This document shows, piece after piece, positions 54,232-63,528 of a stretch of DNA of 64,000 nt. Numbering within the stretch: the first letter of the stretch is position 1; every line of letters begins with the position of its first letter. A program made the translations under genes and the position numbers. Below the pieces are notes generated by a model that saw nothing but the letters and a program-made list of their open reading frames with translations, searched no databases and was not told where the DNA came from. Origin of the DNA: Sphingomonas sp. (GTDB lineage: Bacteria > Pseudomonadota > Alphaproteobacteria > Sphingomonadales > Sphingomonadaceae); NCBI RefSeq assembly GCF_003248515.1, contig NZ_QFOB01000015.1:19918-83917 (forward strand). Direction: 5' to 3'.

Positions 54232-55317
54232 TCAGCGTGCGGCGGACGGATCCGGGCGGCGGCGCTGCGCGCGCAGCGTAGCGCCGATCGCGCCGAAGCC
54301 CAGCACCATCAGCACCCAGGTTTCCGCCTCCGGCACCGCCGAAACGGAGAAGGCGGCCGGCACCAGCGTCTGGATCGATCCGGCGAACGTGCCGAGATGA
54401 ACCTCGCCATTGCCGTTGAACATGCTGGAGACGACCGTGCCGTTCAACTGGCTGTTATTCTTCACGGTCGCGCCTGTGGCGAGGATCGAGCCGTTCCAGG
54501 AATTGAACTGCATGTTGCCGGTGCCGGTGAAGTTCCAGATCACGTTCTGGTTGTCGGCATTCAGAGCGCCGGCCGGGTTGGCGCCCATCGTCAGATTGTC
54601 GCCCGAGACGTTCACGACCAGAATCTGCCCGGCCGAGAGCGTCGGCAGGAACAGCGTGCCGCTGGCGAGCTTCGTACCGTCGATATTGGCGACGAGCAGG
54701 TTCGAGCTGGCACTGGTGGTGAAGTTCAGATTGTTCTGGTCGGAATAGTTGAAGGTCGTGTTGGCGGTGTAGCTCGCCAGGATCTGCGACAGCGTGGTCA
54801 GCTGGGAGAGCAGGGTCTGGGTCTGGCCGGCGATCGAGCTTTTCAGGCCCGATACGTTGGCGTTGCCCGTGCCGGTATTGTTCAGGCCGCTGATTGTGCC
54901 GCCGGCATTCAGCGTGCCGGTGGTGCCATCGAAATAGGTGCCGCTGGAATTGCCGCCGACATTGGCGACGACGCTGGATACGCCGATGCCGTTCTTGATG
55001 TGGATGCCGCCGCTCGCATTGCCGCCCACGGTGAGCGTGGCGACGCTGGCATTGGCGGCATAGCCCTGATGATTGGCGTCGGCGCCGACCCCGACATTGC
55101 CGCTCAGCGCAAAATTGCCGCCAACCCAGGCCTTGCCCTCGATTTCGGACGTCGATGTCGCATTGCCGAAGACGATCAGGTTCAATTCCTGCATCTTCTG
55201 CGCACCGGCCACGGCCGCGGCATATTGGTCCGACGTGAACGTTGCCGCCGCCGCAGGCATGGCACCGATCAGTGCGGAAGCGCACGCGATGGCGGCGAGG
55301 GTGGCACGAACACGCAT
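54232..55317 (-). CDS. Choice-of-anchor A family protein with PEPxxWA-like sorting signal
   Basis: 361 residues. The signal peptide (LAAIACASALIGAMPAAAA) is followed by the choice-of-anchor A domain, with ELNLIVFGNATSTSEIEGKAWVGGN shortened here to NLIVFGN and EGKAWVGGN, many Asn/Gly/Thr-rich strands that look like a beta-helix, and NVIWNFTGTGNMQFNSWNGSILATGA (key part WNGSILA). The end is PEAETWVLMVLGFGAIGATLRAQRR in parts: PEAETW, a hydrophobic helix, then Arg-rich residues. This variant of PEPxxWA lacks the second Pro. ATG 55317 was preferred over 55332 because GGAG precedes it at normal distance. Confidence 0.85.
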   Translation of the reverse strand: MRVRATLAAIACASALIGAMPAAAATFTSDQYAAAVAGAQKMQELNLIVFGNATSTSEIEGKAWVGGNFALSGNVGVGADANHQGYAANASVATLTVGGNASGGIHIKNGIGVSSVVANVGGNSSGTYFDGTTGTLNAGGTISGLNNTGTGNANVSGLKSSIAGQTQTLLSQLTTLSQILASYTANTTFNYSDQNNLNFTTSASSNLLVANIDGTKLASGTLFLPTLSAGQILVVNVSGDNLTMGANPAGALNADNQNVIWNFTGTGNMQFNSWNGSILATGATVKNNSQLNGTVVSSMFNGNGEVHLGTFAGSIQTLVPAAFSVSAVPEAETWVLMVLGFGAIGATLRAQRRRPDPSAAR

Positions 55318-55479
55318 AATCAGGAACTCCATCCGGCAGATCTGCCCAAGTGTTTACGTATTGTTAGATAGCCGGCATGCCGCAGTGCGGCAACGGGTTG
55401 CCCGGCCACGTTACAGTTGCTTGCAATTGGTGATCCGCCCTTTCCGGGCCGGCTGTAGGGGAAAGCCGTTAAAAGACCG

Positions 55480-56373
55480 TCACGATGCCGGCGCCGCGCC
55501 CGGATCCGGGGCGAGCCGCTGGTTGCGAAACCAGGTTCGCTGGCGTTTCGCATAATTGCGCGTCTGCTGGCGGATGATCTCCACTGTTTCCCCGAGGGAC
55601 GCCTCGCCCGCAATATGGGCGAGGATCGGCCGCACGCCGATGGCGCGCATGATCGGCAGATCGGGATCGAGGCCGCGCGCGGCGAGGGCAGCCACCTCCT
55701 CGATCGCGCCCTCCGCGATCATCGCCGTCACCCGCGCGTCGCAGCGGGCATAGAGTTGTTCCACGGGAGGATCGACGATCCGTATCTCCGGGCTGATCGT
55801 ATCGCCGATGCCGCCCTCCCGATCGGCCCGCCAGGCGAGGATAGAGCGTCCCGTGCCGCGTATCACCTCCAGCGCGCGCTGGTTGCGTGTCGTATCGGCG
55901 GGGTTGAGCGGCGCGGCTGCCGTCGGATCCTCTCGCAGCAGCGCGGCATGTGCGGTCGCAGCGTCCATCGCGCGCACCTCGGCGCGTACAACCGGATCCA
56001 CCTCGGGAATGGGCGCGATTCCGTCCAGCAGGGTCCGCAGATAGAGGCCGGTGCCGCCGACGAGGATGGGCAGGCGGCCTTCCCGCAGCACCGCCTCGAT
56101 CGTGGCGCGCGCGTCCGTCGCCCAGTCCGCCGCCGAGCAGGCCGTGCTACCGTCGCGCGTGCCATAGAGGCGGTGCGGCACGCGCGCTTCGTCGCTGGGG
56201 GAGGGGCGGGCTGTGAGGATGCGCAGATCGCGATAGACCTGGCTGGCATCGGCATTGATGATCGTGCCCTGCTCACGTTCGGCCAGCGTCATCGCGAGCG
56301 CGGACTTGCCGCTCGCAGTCGGCCCTGCGATGAGCGCCACCCGCGGACGACCGGAAGGATCAGACTTGCTCAT
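55480..56373 (-). CDS. miaA: tRNA dimethylallyltransferase
   Basis: 297 residues. MiaA transfers the dimethylallyl group to A37 of tRNAs that read codons starting with U. It has the P-loop LIAGPTASGKSALAM near residue 15, INADASQVYRDLRILTARPS, ILVGGTGLYLRTLLDG and, near the end, QQTRNYAKRQRTWFRNQ. The ATG at 56373 starts the conserved protein; the longer frame is the antisense of serB. Its first eight bases overlap the start of serB on the other strand. Confidence 0.94.
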   Translation of the reverse strand: MSKSDPSGRPRVALIAGPTASGKSALAMTLAEREQGTIINADASQVYRDLRILTARPSPSDEARVPHRLYGTRDGSTACSAADWATDARATIEAVLREGRLPILVGGTGLYLRTLLDGIAPIPEVDPVVRAEVRAMDAATAHAALLREDPTAAAPLNPADTTRNQRALEVIRGTGRSILAWRADREGGIGDTISPEIRIVDPPVEQLYARCDARVTAMIAEGAIEEVAALAARGLDPDLPIMRAIGVRPILAHIAGEASLGETVEIIRQQTRNYAKRQRTWFRNQRLAPDPGAAPAS

Positions 56374-57253
56374 TGCCACGCTGATAGCATCGGAACCGGG
56401 CCTGGGAGCCCGCGAAATCGCGACGGCGCGGGATGCCGTGGCCGGCGTGGGCGGCGTGGCTGGCGAGCTGGTCTGGCTGGAGCAGGGCGTTGCGGCCGAT
56501 CTGCCGCTGGGGCGGATCGATGCGGTGGCGGGCCGCGCCGCGCTGGAAGGCCTGCTGCCGGGCATCGACGTGATCGTGCAGCCGGCAGCGGGGCGCGCCA
56601 AGCGGCTGCTGGTGGCGGACATGGATTCCACCATGATCACGATCGAATGCATCGACGAGCTGGCCGATTATGCAGGCATCAAGGCCGAGATCGCCGAGGT
56701 GACCGAGCGCGCGATGCGGGGCGAGCTGGATTTCGAATCCGCGCTGGATGCGCGTGTCGCATTGCTGGCGGGGTTGGGCGCGGACATGATCGATCGCTGC
56801 CATGAAGAAAGGGTGCGCCTGATGCCGGGCGCGCAGGCGCTGATCCGCACGATGCGCGCGAACGGCGCGCGCTGCGTGCTCGTTTCGGGCGGCTTCACGG
56901 TGTTCGCGGATCGGGTGGCGACGGCGATCGGCTTCGATCGGGCGCTGTCCAATGTGCTGGAAGTGGCGGACGGCAAGCTTGTCGGGCGGGTGTCCCGTCC
57001 GATCGTGGATGCCGATACGAAGCGGCGCACCTTGCTGGCGGAAGCCGAAGCGCTTGGGCTGGGCATGAGCGAGACGCTGGCGGTGGGGGACGGCGCCAAC
57101 GATATTCCGATGATTCAGGCGGCCGGGCTGGGCGTGGCCTATCATGCCAAGCCGAAGACGCAGGCGGCCGCAGGCGCGCGGATCGAATATGGCGATCTCA
57201 CCGCCCTGTTGTGGGCACAGGGCTACAGGCGGGAAAGCTGGATCGCGGCCTGA
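56366..57253 (+). CDS. serB: Phosphoserine phosphatase
   Basis: 295 residues. An N-terminal ACT-like region starts LIATLIASEPG. The HAD domain has motif I VADMDSTMITIECIDELAD near residue 85, the Ser of motif II in VLVSGGFTVFAD, and the metal motif VGDGANDIPM near 230. It removes phosphate from phosphoserine in the last step of serine synthesis. The TTG at 56366 has GGAAGG seven bases upstream and gives the expected start MLIATL. The longer reading from 56255 would run through miaA. Confidence 0.93.
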   Translation: MLIATLIASEPGLGAREIATARDAVAGVGGVAGELVWLEQGVAADLPLGRIDAVAGRAALEGLLPGIDVIVQPAAGRAKRLLVADMDSTMITIECIDELADYAGIKAEIAEVTERAMRGELDFESALDARVALLAGLGADMIDRCHEERVRLMPGAQALIRTMRANGARCVLVSGGFTVFADRVATAIGFDRALSNVLEVADGKLVGRVSRPIVDADTKRRTLLAEAEALGLGMSETLAVGDGANDIPMIQAAGLGVAYHAKPKTQAAAGARIEYGDLTALLWAQGYRRESWIAA

Positions 57254-57274
57254 AGGCGGGTGGCGGGGCCGGCC

Positions 57275-57541
57275 CTAAAGCCGACGGTGCTTTCCGCCGT
57301 AGCGGCGCCCGATATAGTCCGACAGGCTCGAAAGGATCGTCGCGGCCTCGGTCGCTTCCTTGTCGCAGCACGGAAGCGGATCCGTATCATGATGCGCCGC
57401 GCGCGCCTGCACCTTCTCGGTCAGTTCCTCGATATCGGCGCGCGACAATATATTGCGCTCGCGCAGCAGGCAGATCAGGCTTTGCAGGATCACGATGCTC
57501 TTGTCGGCGGTGTCCTGCGCGGAATCGGTGACCAGCGTCAT
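57275..57541 (-). CDS. Small hypothetical protein, 88 residues
   Basis: A mostly helical, soluble protein. It starts MTLVTDSAQDTADKSIVILQ, has a Leu-rich amphipathic part (LICLLRERNILSRADIEEL), a Cys pair in PLPCCDKE, and a basic end. The two adjacent Cys with nearby His residues (AAHHD) might bind metal. I know no family. It is between serB and the efflux operon, convergent with serB. Confidence 0.6.
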   Translation of the reverse strand: MTLVTDSAQDTADKSIVILQSLICLLRERNILSRADIEELTEKVQARAAHHDTDPLPCCDKEATEAATILSSLSDYIGRRYGGKHRRL

Positions 57542-57594
57542 TTTTCCTCTCCATTTTCAGGTGAGGGTATCCCAGTCGCGCAGGACCGCAAGAG

Positions 57595-59073
57595 TTAGTT
57601 CAATCCACCTCCCAGCGTGCGATACAGCGTCACCAGATTGGTGGCGCGTGTCAGCCGCGTCGACGTGAGATCCAGGTTCGCCGAATAGGAGGTGCGCTGC
57701 GAATCCAGCGATGTCAGGAACGAATCCACGCCGGCGCGATAGCGCGCATCGGCCAGCTTCGCCGCCACGCCCGCCGCCTCAGCCCGCCGTTCGCGCGCGC
57801 CCACCTGCTCGTCGATCGTGCCGCGCTGCGCCAGCGCATCGGCCACTTCGCGGAAGGCCGTCTGCAGCGTCTTCTCATAGGTCGCCACCGCCACGTCCCG
57901 GCTCGCCTTGGCGTAGCGGAGATTATTCTGGTTGCGGGCGAAATCGAAGATCGGGAGCACGGCCGAAGGCGCCACCGTCCATGCCTTGGTGCCGCTCTCG
58001 AACAGGCCCGAAAGCGCGGTGCTGATCGTGCCGAGCTGCGCCGTGAGCGAGATTTTCGGGAAGAAGGCCGCGCGCGCCGCACCGATATTGGCGTTTTCGG
58101 CCTTCAGCTGATGCTCTGCCTGCAACACGTCCGGCCGGCGCTGGAGAATATCCGAGCTCAGCCCCGCCGGCAGATCGGCGATGGTGAAGGCATGCGTGCC
58201 CAGTTCGTGCGGCAGCAGCTCGACGGGCACGGTCGTGCCGGCGAGCAGATTGAGCGCATTCTGATCCTGCGCGATCTGGGCGACAAGCGCGGCGGCGTCA
58301 TTCCTGGCGCCTTCATAATTGGTTTCGGCCTGTCGCGATTCCAGCTCGGAGGCGACCCCGATGCGGAATTGTTCGCGCGTAAGCTTCAGCGATTCCTCGA
58401 AGCTGGCCAGCGTCTGGCGCGTCACCGCCAGACGCTCCTGATCGGCGGCGAGCGTGAGATAGGCGGTCGCGATCTCACCGATCAGCGAGATGCGCGTCGA
58501 GCGCTGCCCTTCCTCGCTGGCGAGATACTGTTCCAGCGCCGCCTTGGTGAGATTGCGGACGCGGCCGAACAGATCGATCTCGAACGCCGAAAGCCCGACA
58601 TTGGCCTGATAGATCTTGATCGTGCTGTCGCTGGTGACGGACGTGCCGGCGCCCGTGCCGACCCCGCCGGTTCCTGTTCCCGTTCCCGTTCCCGTCCCCG
58701 CGCCGCCGAGGGCGAACGGGCTGTTGGTGAAGGTGGCGGATCCGGTGCCGTTCACGGTGGGCAGCAGATCGGCACGCTGCACGCGATATTGCGCGCGGGC
58801 CTGCAACACATTGGCCACCGCGATCCGCAGATCGCGATTATTCTCCAGCCCCATGGCGATCACGCGGCGGAGATTTTCGTCGAGGAAGAAATCGCGCCAG
58901 GCGATCGTGGTGGGATCGACCGCGCCGGCCGTGGCGGCCGGATAGGCGCCGCCCTGCGGCAGCGCGGTCGGCACGGCGCCGGCGGGGCGCACATGCTTTG
59001 GCGCCATGTCGCAGCCGGCGAGCGCCAGCAGCGGCAGCAGCAGGGCGAGGGAGCGGTTGCGCATCATGCTCAT
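57595..59073 (-). CDS. RND efflux outer membrane lipoprotein (OprM/NodT family)
   Basis: 492 residues. A lipoprotein signal with lipobox LAGC lies at the start, and the family segment PTTIAWRDFFLDENLRRVI follows. Two repeats of coiled-coil and beta-strands end with RTSYSANLDLTSTRLTRATNLVTLYRTLGGG in pieces. It forms the outer membrane channel of the pump. A Gly-Thr run (GTGTGTGTGTGG) near residues 124-135 lies where the first surface loop is expected. The ATG overlaps the RND stop as ATGA. Confidence 0.93.
   Translation of the reverse strand: MSMMRNRSLALLLPLLALAGCDMAPKHVRPAGAVPTALPQGGAYPAATAGAVDPTTIAWRDFFLDENLRRVIAMGLENNRDLRIAVANVLQARAQYRVQRADLLPTVNGTGSATFTNSPFALGGAGTGTGTGTGTGGVGTGAGTSVTSDSTIKIYQANVGLSAFEIDLFGRVRNLTKAALEQYLASEEGQRSTRISLIGEIATAYLTLAADQERLAVTRQTLASFEESLKLTREQFRIGVASELESRQAETNYEGARNDAAALVAQIAQDQNALNLLAGTTVPVELLPHELGTHAFTIADLPAGLSSDILQRRPDVLQAEHQLKAENANIGAARAAFFPKISLTAQLGTISTALSGLFESGTKAWTVAPSAVLPIFDFARNQNNLRYAKASRDVAVATYEKTLQTAFREVADALAQRGTIDEQVGARERRAEAAGVAAKLADARYRAGVDSFLTSLDSQRTSYSANLDLTSTRLTRATNLVTLYRTLGGGLN
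58670..58699. repeat. Hexanucleotide tandem repeat in the outer membrane channel gene
   Basis: Five units of GTTCCC type (GTTCCT, three GTTCCC, GTCCCC) in tandem encode alternating Gly and Thr on the minus strand. A change in copy number would keep the frame and change only loop length. Confidence 0.85.
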
Positions 59074-62000
59074 CCCTCCTGCCCGGCAAGCTGGGCGTGG
59101 TCGCCCGGCCGGTCATCCTTGTCGGCCCGCTGGAAGATCCGCGCGACGACGACGAAGAACATCGGCACGAAGAAGATTGCGAGGCAGGTGGCAGAGAACA
59201 TGCCGCCCACCACTGCCCGGCCGATCGCATTCTGGCCGCCCGCGCCCGCCCCGGTCGCAATGGCGAGCGGGAAGACGCCGAAGATGAAGGCGAGGCTGGT
59301 CATCAAAATCGGACGAAGCCGCAGCTTTGCCGCCGCGATCGCCGCCTCGAAGGGCGTCATCCCTTCCTCCTGCATCTTTTCCTCTGCGAATTCGACGATC
59401 AGGATCGCATTCTTGGCCGAGACGCCGATCGTGGTGATGAGGCCCACCTGCAGATAGATGTCGTTGTTGAGGCCGGTCAGCCACGCCGCGAACAGCGCGC
59501 CGACCACGCCGAGCGGCACGACCAGCATCACGGCGATCGGCACCGACCAGCTTTCATAGAGCGCCGCCAGGCACAGGAAGACCACGATCAGCGACAGTGC
59601 GTAGAGCGAGGGCGCCTGGCCGCCGGAGAGCTGCTCCTCATAGGAGAGGCCGGTCCATTCCAGCGCCGTTCCGGGCGGCAGCTTGGCCTGCATCTCCTCC
59701 ATCGCCCGCAGCGCCGTGCCGGAGCTTCCACCGGGCGCCGGCGTGCCGAGCAATTCCATCGAGGGCTGCCCATTATAACGGGTGAGTGCCACCGGAGCGT
59801 TGGACCAGCTTAGCGACGAGAAGGCCGAATAGGGTGCCATCTGTCCGTTCGTGCCGCGCACGTAGAAGCTGGCGAGATCCTCGGGCTTCATACGATAGGG
59901 CTCATCGGCCTGCACATAGACGCGCTTCACGCGGCCGCGATCGATGAAGTCGTTGATGTAGCTGCCACCCCACGCTGTCGAGATCGTGCTGTTCACGTCG
60001 GCAAGCGAAAGGCCGAGCGCGGCCGCCTTGTCCTGATCGATATCGATCTTGAGCTGCGGCGCATCGTCCAGATCGTTGGGGCGCACGCCCGCCACGCGCG
60101 GATCGGTGGAGGCCATGCCGAGCAGCTGGTTGCGTGCGGCCAGCAGCCTTTGGTGCCCGATGCCGGCCTGATCGACGAGCTGGAGATCGAAGCCGGTCGC
60201 ATTGCCCAGTTCCTGCACCGAAGGCGGGATCAGGGCGAAGATCAGGCCGTCATGCCATTGCGCGAAGCTGCCCATCGCGCGGCCCACGATGGCCTGCGCG
60301 CGATTCTTCGCGCCCTTGCGCTCTTCCCAGTTCTTCAGAGGGATGAAGATGATGCCGGCATTTTGGCCCTGACCGGAGAAGGAGAAGCCGCTGATCGTAT
60401 AGACGCCCTGAATGGCCTCGCCTTCATTCTTCAGGAAATAGTCGCGCGCATGGGCGAGCGCCGCATCGGTGCGCGATTTGGTGGCACCGGCAGGGAGCTG
60501 CGCGAGCGCGATCGCCACGCCCTGATCCTCGTCGGGCAGGAAGCCGGTGGGCAGGCGGGTGAAGAGGAACACCATGCCCAGCACGATCGTGGCGTAGATG
60601 ATGAGCGAGCGGCCCCAGCGTGTCGCCGTGGAGCGTACGCCCTTTTCATACTTCTCCTGGCCGCGATCGAAATAGTGATTGAAGCCCCGGAAGAAGCGGG
60701 CGAGCAGCCCGTTGCCTTCGGTCTTGCCCGGATCGTGCGGCTTCAGGATCAGCGCGCACAGCGCGGGCGTGAGGATCAGCGCGACCATCACGGAGAGTGC
60801 CATCGCCGAGACGATCGTGATCGAGAACTGGCGATAGATCACGCCGGTCGATCCGCCGAAGAAAGCCATCGGCAGGAACACGGCGGACAGGACGAGCGCG
60901 ATACCGACGAGCGCGCTGGTGATCTCGTCCATTGATTTGCGCGCGGCATCCTTTGGCGAGAGATGCTCTGTCTGGATCAGGCGCTCGACATTCTCGACGA
61001 CCACGATCGCATCGTCCACGAGCAGGCCGATCGCCAGCACCATGCCGAACAGCGTGAGCACGTTGATGGAATAGCCGGCCACCTGGAGCACCGCGAAAGT
61101 GCCGAGCAGCACAACAGGAACGGCGATCGTCGGGATCAGCGTCGCCCGCCAGTTCTGCAGGAACAGGAACATGACGAGGAAGACGAGCACGACCGCCTCG
61201 ACCAGCGTCTCCACCACCTGCTTGATCGACAGGCGCACGAACGGCGTCGTGTCATAGGGATAGATGACATGCACGTCGGACGGGAATTGCTTGGCGATCT
61301 CGTTCACGCGCTGCTTGACCAGATCCACCGTCTGCAACGCATTGGCGCCGGCGGCGGGTTTGATCGCGATGCCGGAGGCCGGCATGCCATTCCACCTGCC
61401 CTCGAAGCCGAAGGTCTCGGCACCGATGTGCACACGGGCCACGTCGCGGATCCGTACCACCGATCCGTCCGCATTGGTCTTCAGGCGGACCGCGCCGAAC
61501 TCATCGGCCGTCTGCAGCCGCGACGTGACGGTCACGGTCGCGTTCAGCATCTGCGTGGCCGGGGCGGGGGCCTGGCCGAGCTGGCCGGCCGAAACCTGCG
61601 CGTTCTGCGCCTTCACCGCCGCCGAAACGTCGGTCATCGTCAGGCCATAGGTCTGCAGCTTGAGCGGATCGACCCAGATGCGCATCGCATATTGGCTGCC
61701 GAAGACCTGCGTGTCGCCCACGCCATTGATGCGGCTGATCGGATCCTGAAGCTTGGAGACGACGAAATCGCTCAGATCGTCGCTGTCGTGCAGCTTCGGA
61801 TTGTCCGAATAGAGGCCCACGAAGATCAGGAAGTTCTGCGTCGCCTTCACGACGCGGATGCCCTGCTGCTGCACTTCCTGCGGCAGGAGCGGGGTGGCCG
61901 CCTGCAGCTTGTTCTGCACCTGCACCTGCGCGATATCCGCATTGGTGCCCTGCTCGAACGTCAGCGTGATCGTGACCGTGCCGGCCGAACTGGAGTTGGA

Positions 62001-62237
62001 CGAGAAGTAGCGAAGATTGTCGATGCCCTTCAGCTGCTGCTCGATGATCTGGGTCGTCGTATTCTCCAGCGTCTGCGCATCGGCACCCGGATAGGTCGCG
62101 TTGATCGCGATCGTGGGCGGCGCGATGGCCGGATATTGCGAGATCGGCAGCTGCGTTATCGCGATCGCGCCGAGCAGCATCAGCACGATCGCGATGACGA
62201 GCGCGAAGATCGGCCGGTTGATGAAGAAGCGTGACAT
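59070..62237 (-). CDS. RND multidrug efflux transporter, HAE1 (AcrB/MexB-like)
   Basis: Inner membrane proton/drug antiporter of 1055 residues, the typical family length. It begins MSRFFINRPIFALVIAIVLML, has the first porter part with NTTTQIIEQQLKGIDNLRYF, VGLLVDDAIVVVENVER near residue 405 (written IGLLVDDAIVVVENVER in the protein) with the Asp pair of the proton relay, and a second half ending in IGRAVVGGMFSATCLAIFFVPMFF in pieces. The neighbours supply the adaptor and the outer channel, so the pump is complete. It starts 12 bases after the adaptor stop. Confidence 0.96.
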   Translation of the reverse strand: MSRFFINRPIFALVIAIVLMLLGAIAITQLPISQYPAIAPPTIAINATYPGADAQTLENTTTQIIEQQLKGIDNLRYFSSNSSSAGTVTITLTFEQGTNADIAQVQVQNKLQAATPLLPQEVQQQGIRVVKATQNFLIFVGLYSDNPKLHDSDDLSDFVVSKLQDPISRINGVGDTQVFGSQYAMRIWVDPLKLQTYGLTMTDVSAAVKAQNAQVSAGQLGQAPAPATQMLNATVTVTSRLQTADEFGAVRLKTNADGSVVRIRDVARVHIGAETFGFEGRWNGMPASGIAIKPAAGANALQTVDLVKQRVNEIAKQFPSDVHVIYPYDTTPFVRLSIKQVVETLVEAVVLVFLVMFLFLQNWRATLIPTIAVPVVLLGTFAVLQVAGYSINVLTLFGMVLAIGLLVDDAIVVVENVERLIQTEHLSPKDAARKSMDEITSALVGIALVLSAVFLPMAFFGGSTGVIYRQFSITIVSAMALSVMVALILTPALCALILKPHDPGKTEGNGLLARFFRGFNHYFDRGQEKYEKGVRSTATRWGRSLIIYATIVLGMVFLFTRLPTGFLPDEDQGVAIALAQLPAGATKSRTDAALAHARDYFLKNEGEAIQGVYTISGFSFSGQGQNAGIIFIPLKNWEERKGAKNRAQAIVGRAMGSFAQWHDGLIFALIPPSVQELGNATGFDLQLVDQAGIGHQRLLAARNQLLGMASTDPRVAGVRPNDLDDAPQLKIDIDQDKAAALGLSLADVNSTISTAWGGSYINDFIDRGRVKRVYVQADEPYRMKPEDLASFYVRGTNGQMAPYSAFSSLSWSNAPVALTRYNGQPSMELLGTPAPGGSSGTALRAMEEMQAKLPPGTALEWTGLSYEEQLSGGQAPSLYALSLIVVFLCLAALYESWSVPIAVMLVVPLGVVGALFAAWLTGLNNDIYLQVGLITTIGVSAKNAILIVEFAEEKMQEEGMTPFEAAIAAAKLRLRPILMTSLAFIFGVFPLAIATGAGAGGQNAIGRAVVGGMFSATCLAIFFVPMFFVVVARIFQRADKDDRPGDHAQLAGQEG

Positions 62238-62249
62238 GGGGGCGTTCGC

Positions 62250-63416
62250 TTACTTTGCGGGCGCGGGCTGGCCGCCGGCGGGGGCCGCTCCGGCTTCTGC
62301 CGGCTTGCCGGTATAGGGGACGGGTTTCACGGGCACGCCGGGGCGAAGCATCATCGCGCCCTCTACGATCACCTTGTCGCCCGGTTTCAGGCCGTCGCTC
62401 ACGATCCAGTTGTCGCCCGCCGTGCGGGACGTCACGATCTGGCGCATCTCCACCTTATTGTCCGCTCCGACCGTCAATACGGTCGGGTTGCCTTTCTCGT
62501 CGCGGCTCACAGCGCGCTGCGGCACGAGCAGCACCTTGGTCTGCGTGCCCTGCACGATCTCCGCGCGGACATACATGCCCGGCAGAAGCAGGCGCTGGGG
62601 ATTGGCGAAGGTGGCGCGGATCGTCTGCGATCCCGTCGCGGGATCGACGGTGACGTCGGCGAATTGCAGCTTGCCCTCGATCGGATAGGTGGTGCCGTCC
62701 TCCAGCTTCAGGCGCACACGTGCCGTCGTGCCCCCGCCGGCCACGGCACCCTGCAGGATCTGCTGGCGCAGCCTGAGGAGATCGGCCGAGGATTGGGTGA
62801 GATCGACATAGACCGTGTCGATCCGCTGGATCGTGGTCAGTGCGTCCGTCTGGCCCGAGGTGACGAGTGCGCCCGGCGTAAAGGTGGATCGGCCGATGCG
62901 GCCGGAGATCGGCGCGGCGATGCGCGTGCGGCGCACGTCTATCTCGGCCGTCTGCAGCGCGGCACGCTGCGCGCCGACATCGGCGCGGGCCTGCGCGGCG
63001 CTGGTCTGCGCATTCTCATAATCCTGCCGGGCGACCGCATTGATTTTCACAAGCTCGCCATAGCGGCGTGCGAGCGCGTCGCTGGAGGCGATCGCGGCTT
63101 GCGCACGGGCCAGCGCCGCGCGGGCATTGGCGGCCTGCGCGCGATAGGGCGAGGCATCGATCTGATAGAGCGGCTGGCCGGCGCGCACTTCCTCACCCTC
63201 GCGGAACAGGCGCGATTCGATCAGGCCGCTCACCTGGGGGCGAACCTCGGACGTTTCATAGGCGGCGATGCGCCCGGGAAGCTCCGACGTCAGCGTGGCG
63301 CTGTCCGTCGAGAGGGTGACCACCCCCACCTCGGGCGTCGGCGGCGGGGGAGCTTCCTGTTTCGCACACGCGCCAAGCGCGAGGAGCAGGACGAGGCTGG
63401 CGCTGCGAAGCTGCAT
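62250..63416 (-). CDS. RND efflux periplasmic adaptor (membrane fusion lipoprotein)
   Basis: 388 residues. The lipoprotein signal has lipobox LGAC after LRSASLVLLLAL. The lipoyl half-motifs are in RPQVSGLIESRLFREGEEVRAGQPLYQID (key parts PQVSGLI and EGEEVRAGQ) and later RIAAPISGRIG; a helical hairpin lies between them. It joins the inner pump to the outer channel. ATG 63416 was chosen because the signal peptide begins there. It is the first gene of the operon, reading away from a TetR gene. Confidence 0.94.
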   Translation of the reverse strand: MQLRSASLVLLLALGACAKQEAPPPPTPEVGVVTLSTDSATLTSELPGRIAAYETSEVRPQVSGLIESRLFREGEEVRAGQPLYQIDASPYRAQAANARAALARAQAAIASSDALARRYGELVKINAVARQDYENAQTSAAQARADVGAQRAALQTAEIDVRRTRIAAPISGRIGRSTFTPGALVTSGQTDALTTIQRIDTVYVDLTQSSADLLRLRQQILQGAVAGGGTTARVRLKLEDGTTYPIEGKLQFADVTVDPATGSQTIRATFANPQRLLLPGMYVRAEIVQGTQTKVLLVPQRAVSRDEKGNPTVLTVGADNKVEMRQIVTSRTAGDNWIVSDGLKPGDKVIVEGAMMLRPGVPVKPVPYTGKPAEAGAAPAGGQPAPAK

Positions 63417-63448
63417 GAAAAATTCCGGTTGATCCGCGAAGAGCAAAA

Positions 63449-63466
63449 TGTGAATTTACATTCACA
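63449..63466. promoter_or_regulatory. Probable TetR operator of the efflux operon
   Basis: The inverted repeat TGTGAAT-TTAC-ATTCACA lies 33 bases upstream of the adaptor start and between the divergent genes. It resembles operators of AcrR-like TetR regulators in size and symmetry. Confidence 0.65.
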
Positions 63467-63528
63467 ATATCGCGAGCTAGCCGAAATGCTGCGCTGCGGT
63501 CAAGCGGTCTTTAAGGACGATCATCTCG

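Noticed and set aside
57260..57598. 112-residue plus-strand frame opposite the 88-residue gene
   Set aside because: The minus-strand product looks like a soluble helical protein; the plus frame is Arg-rich and overlaps the control region.
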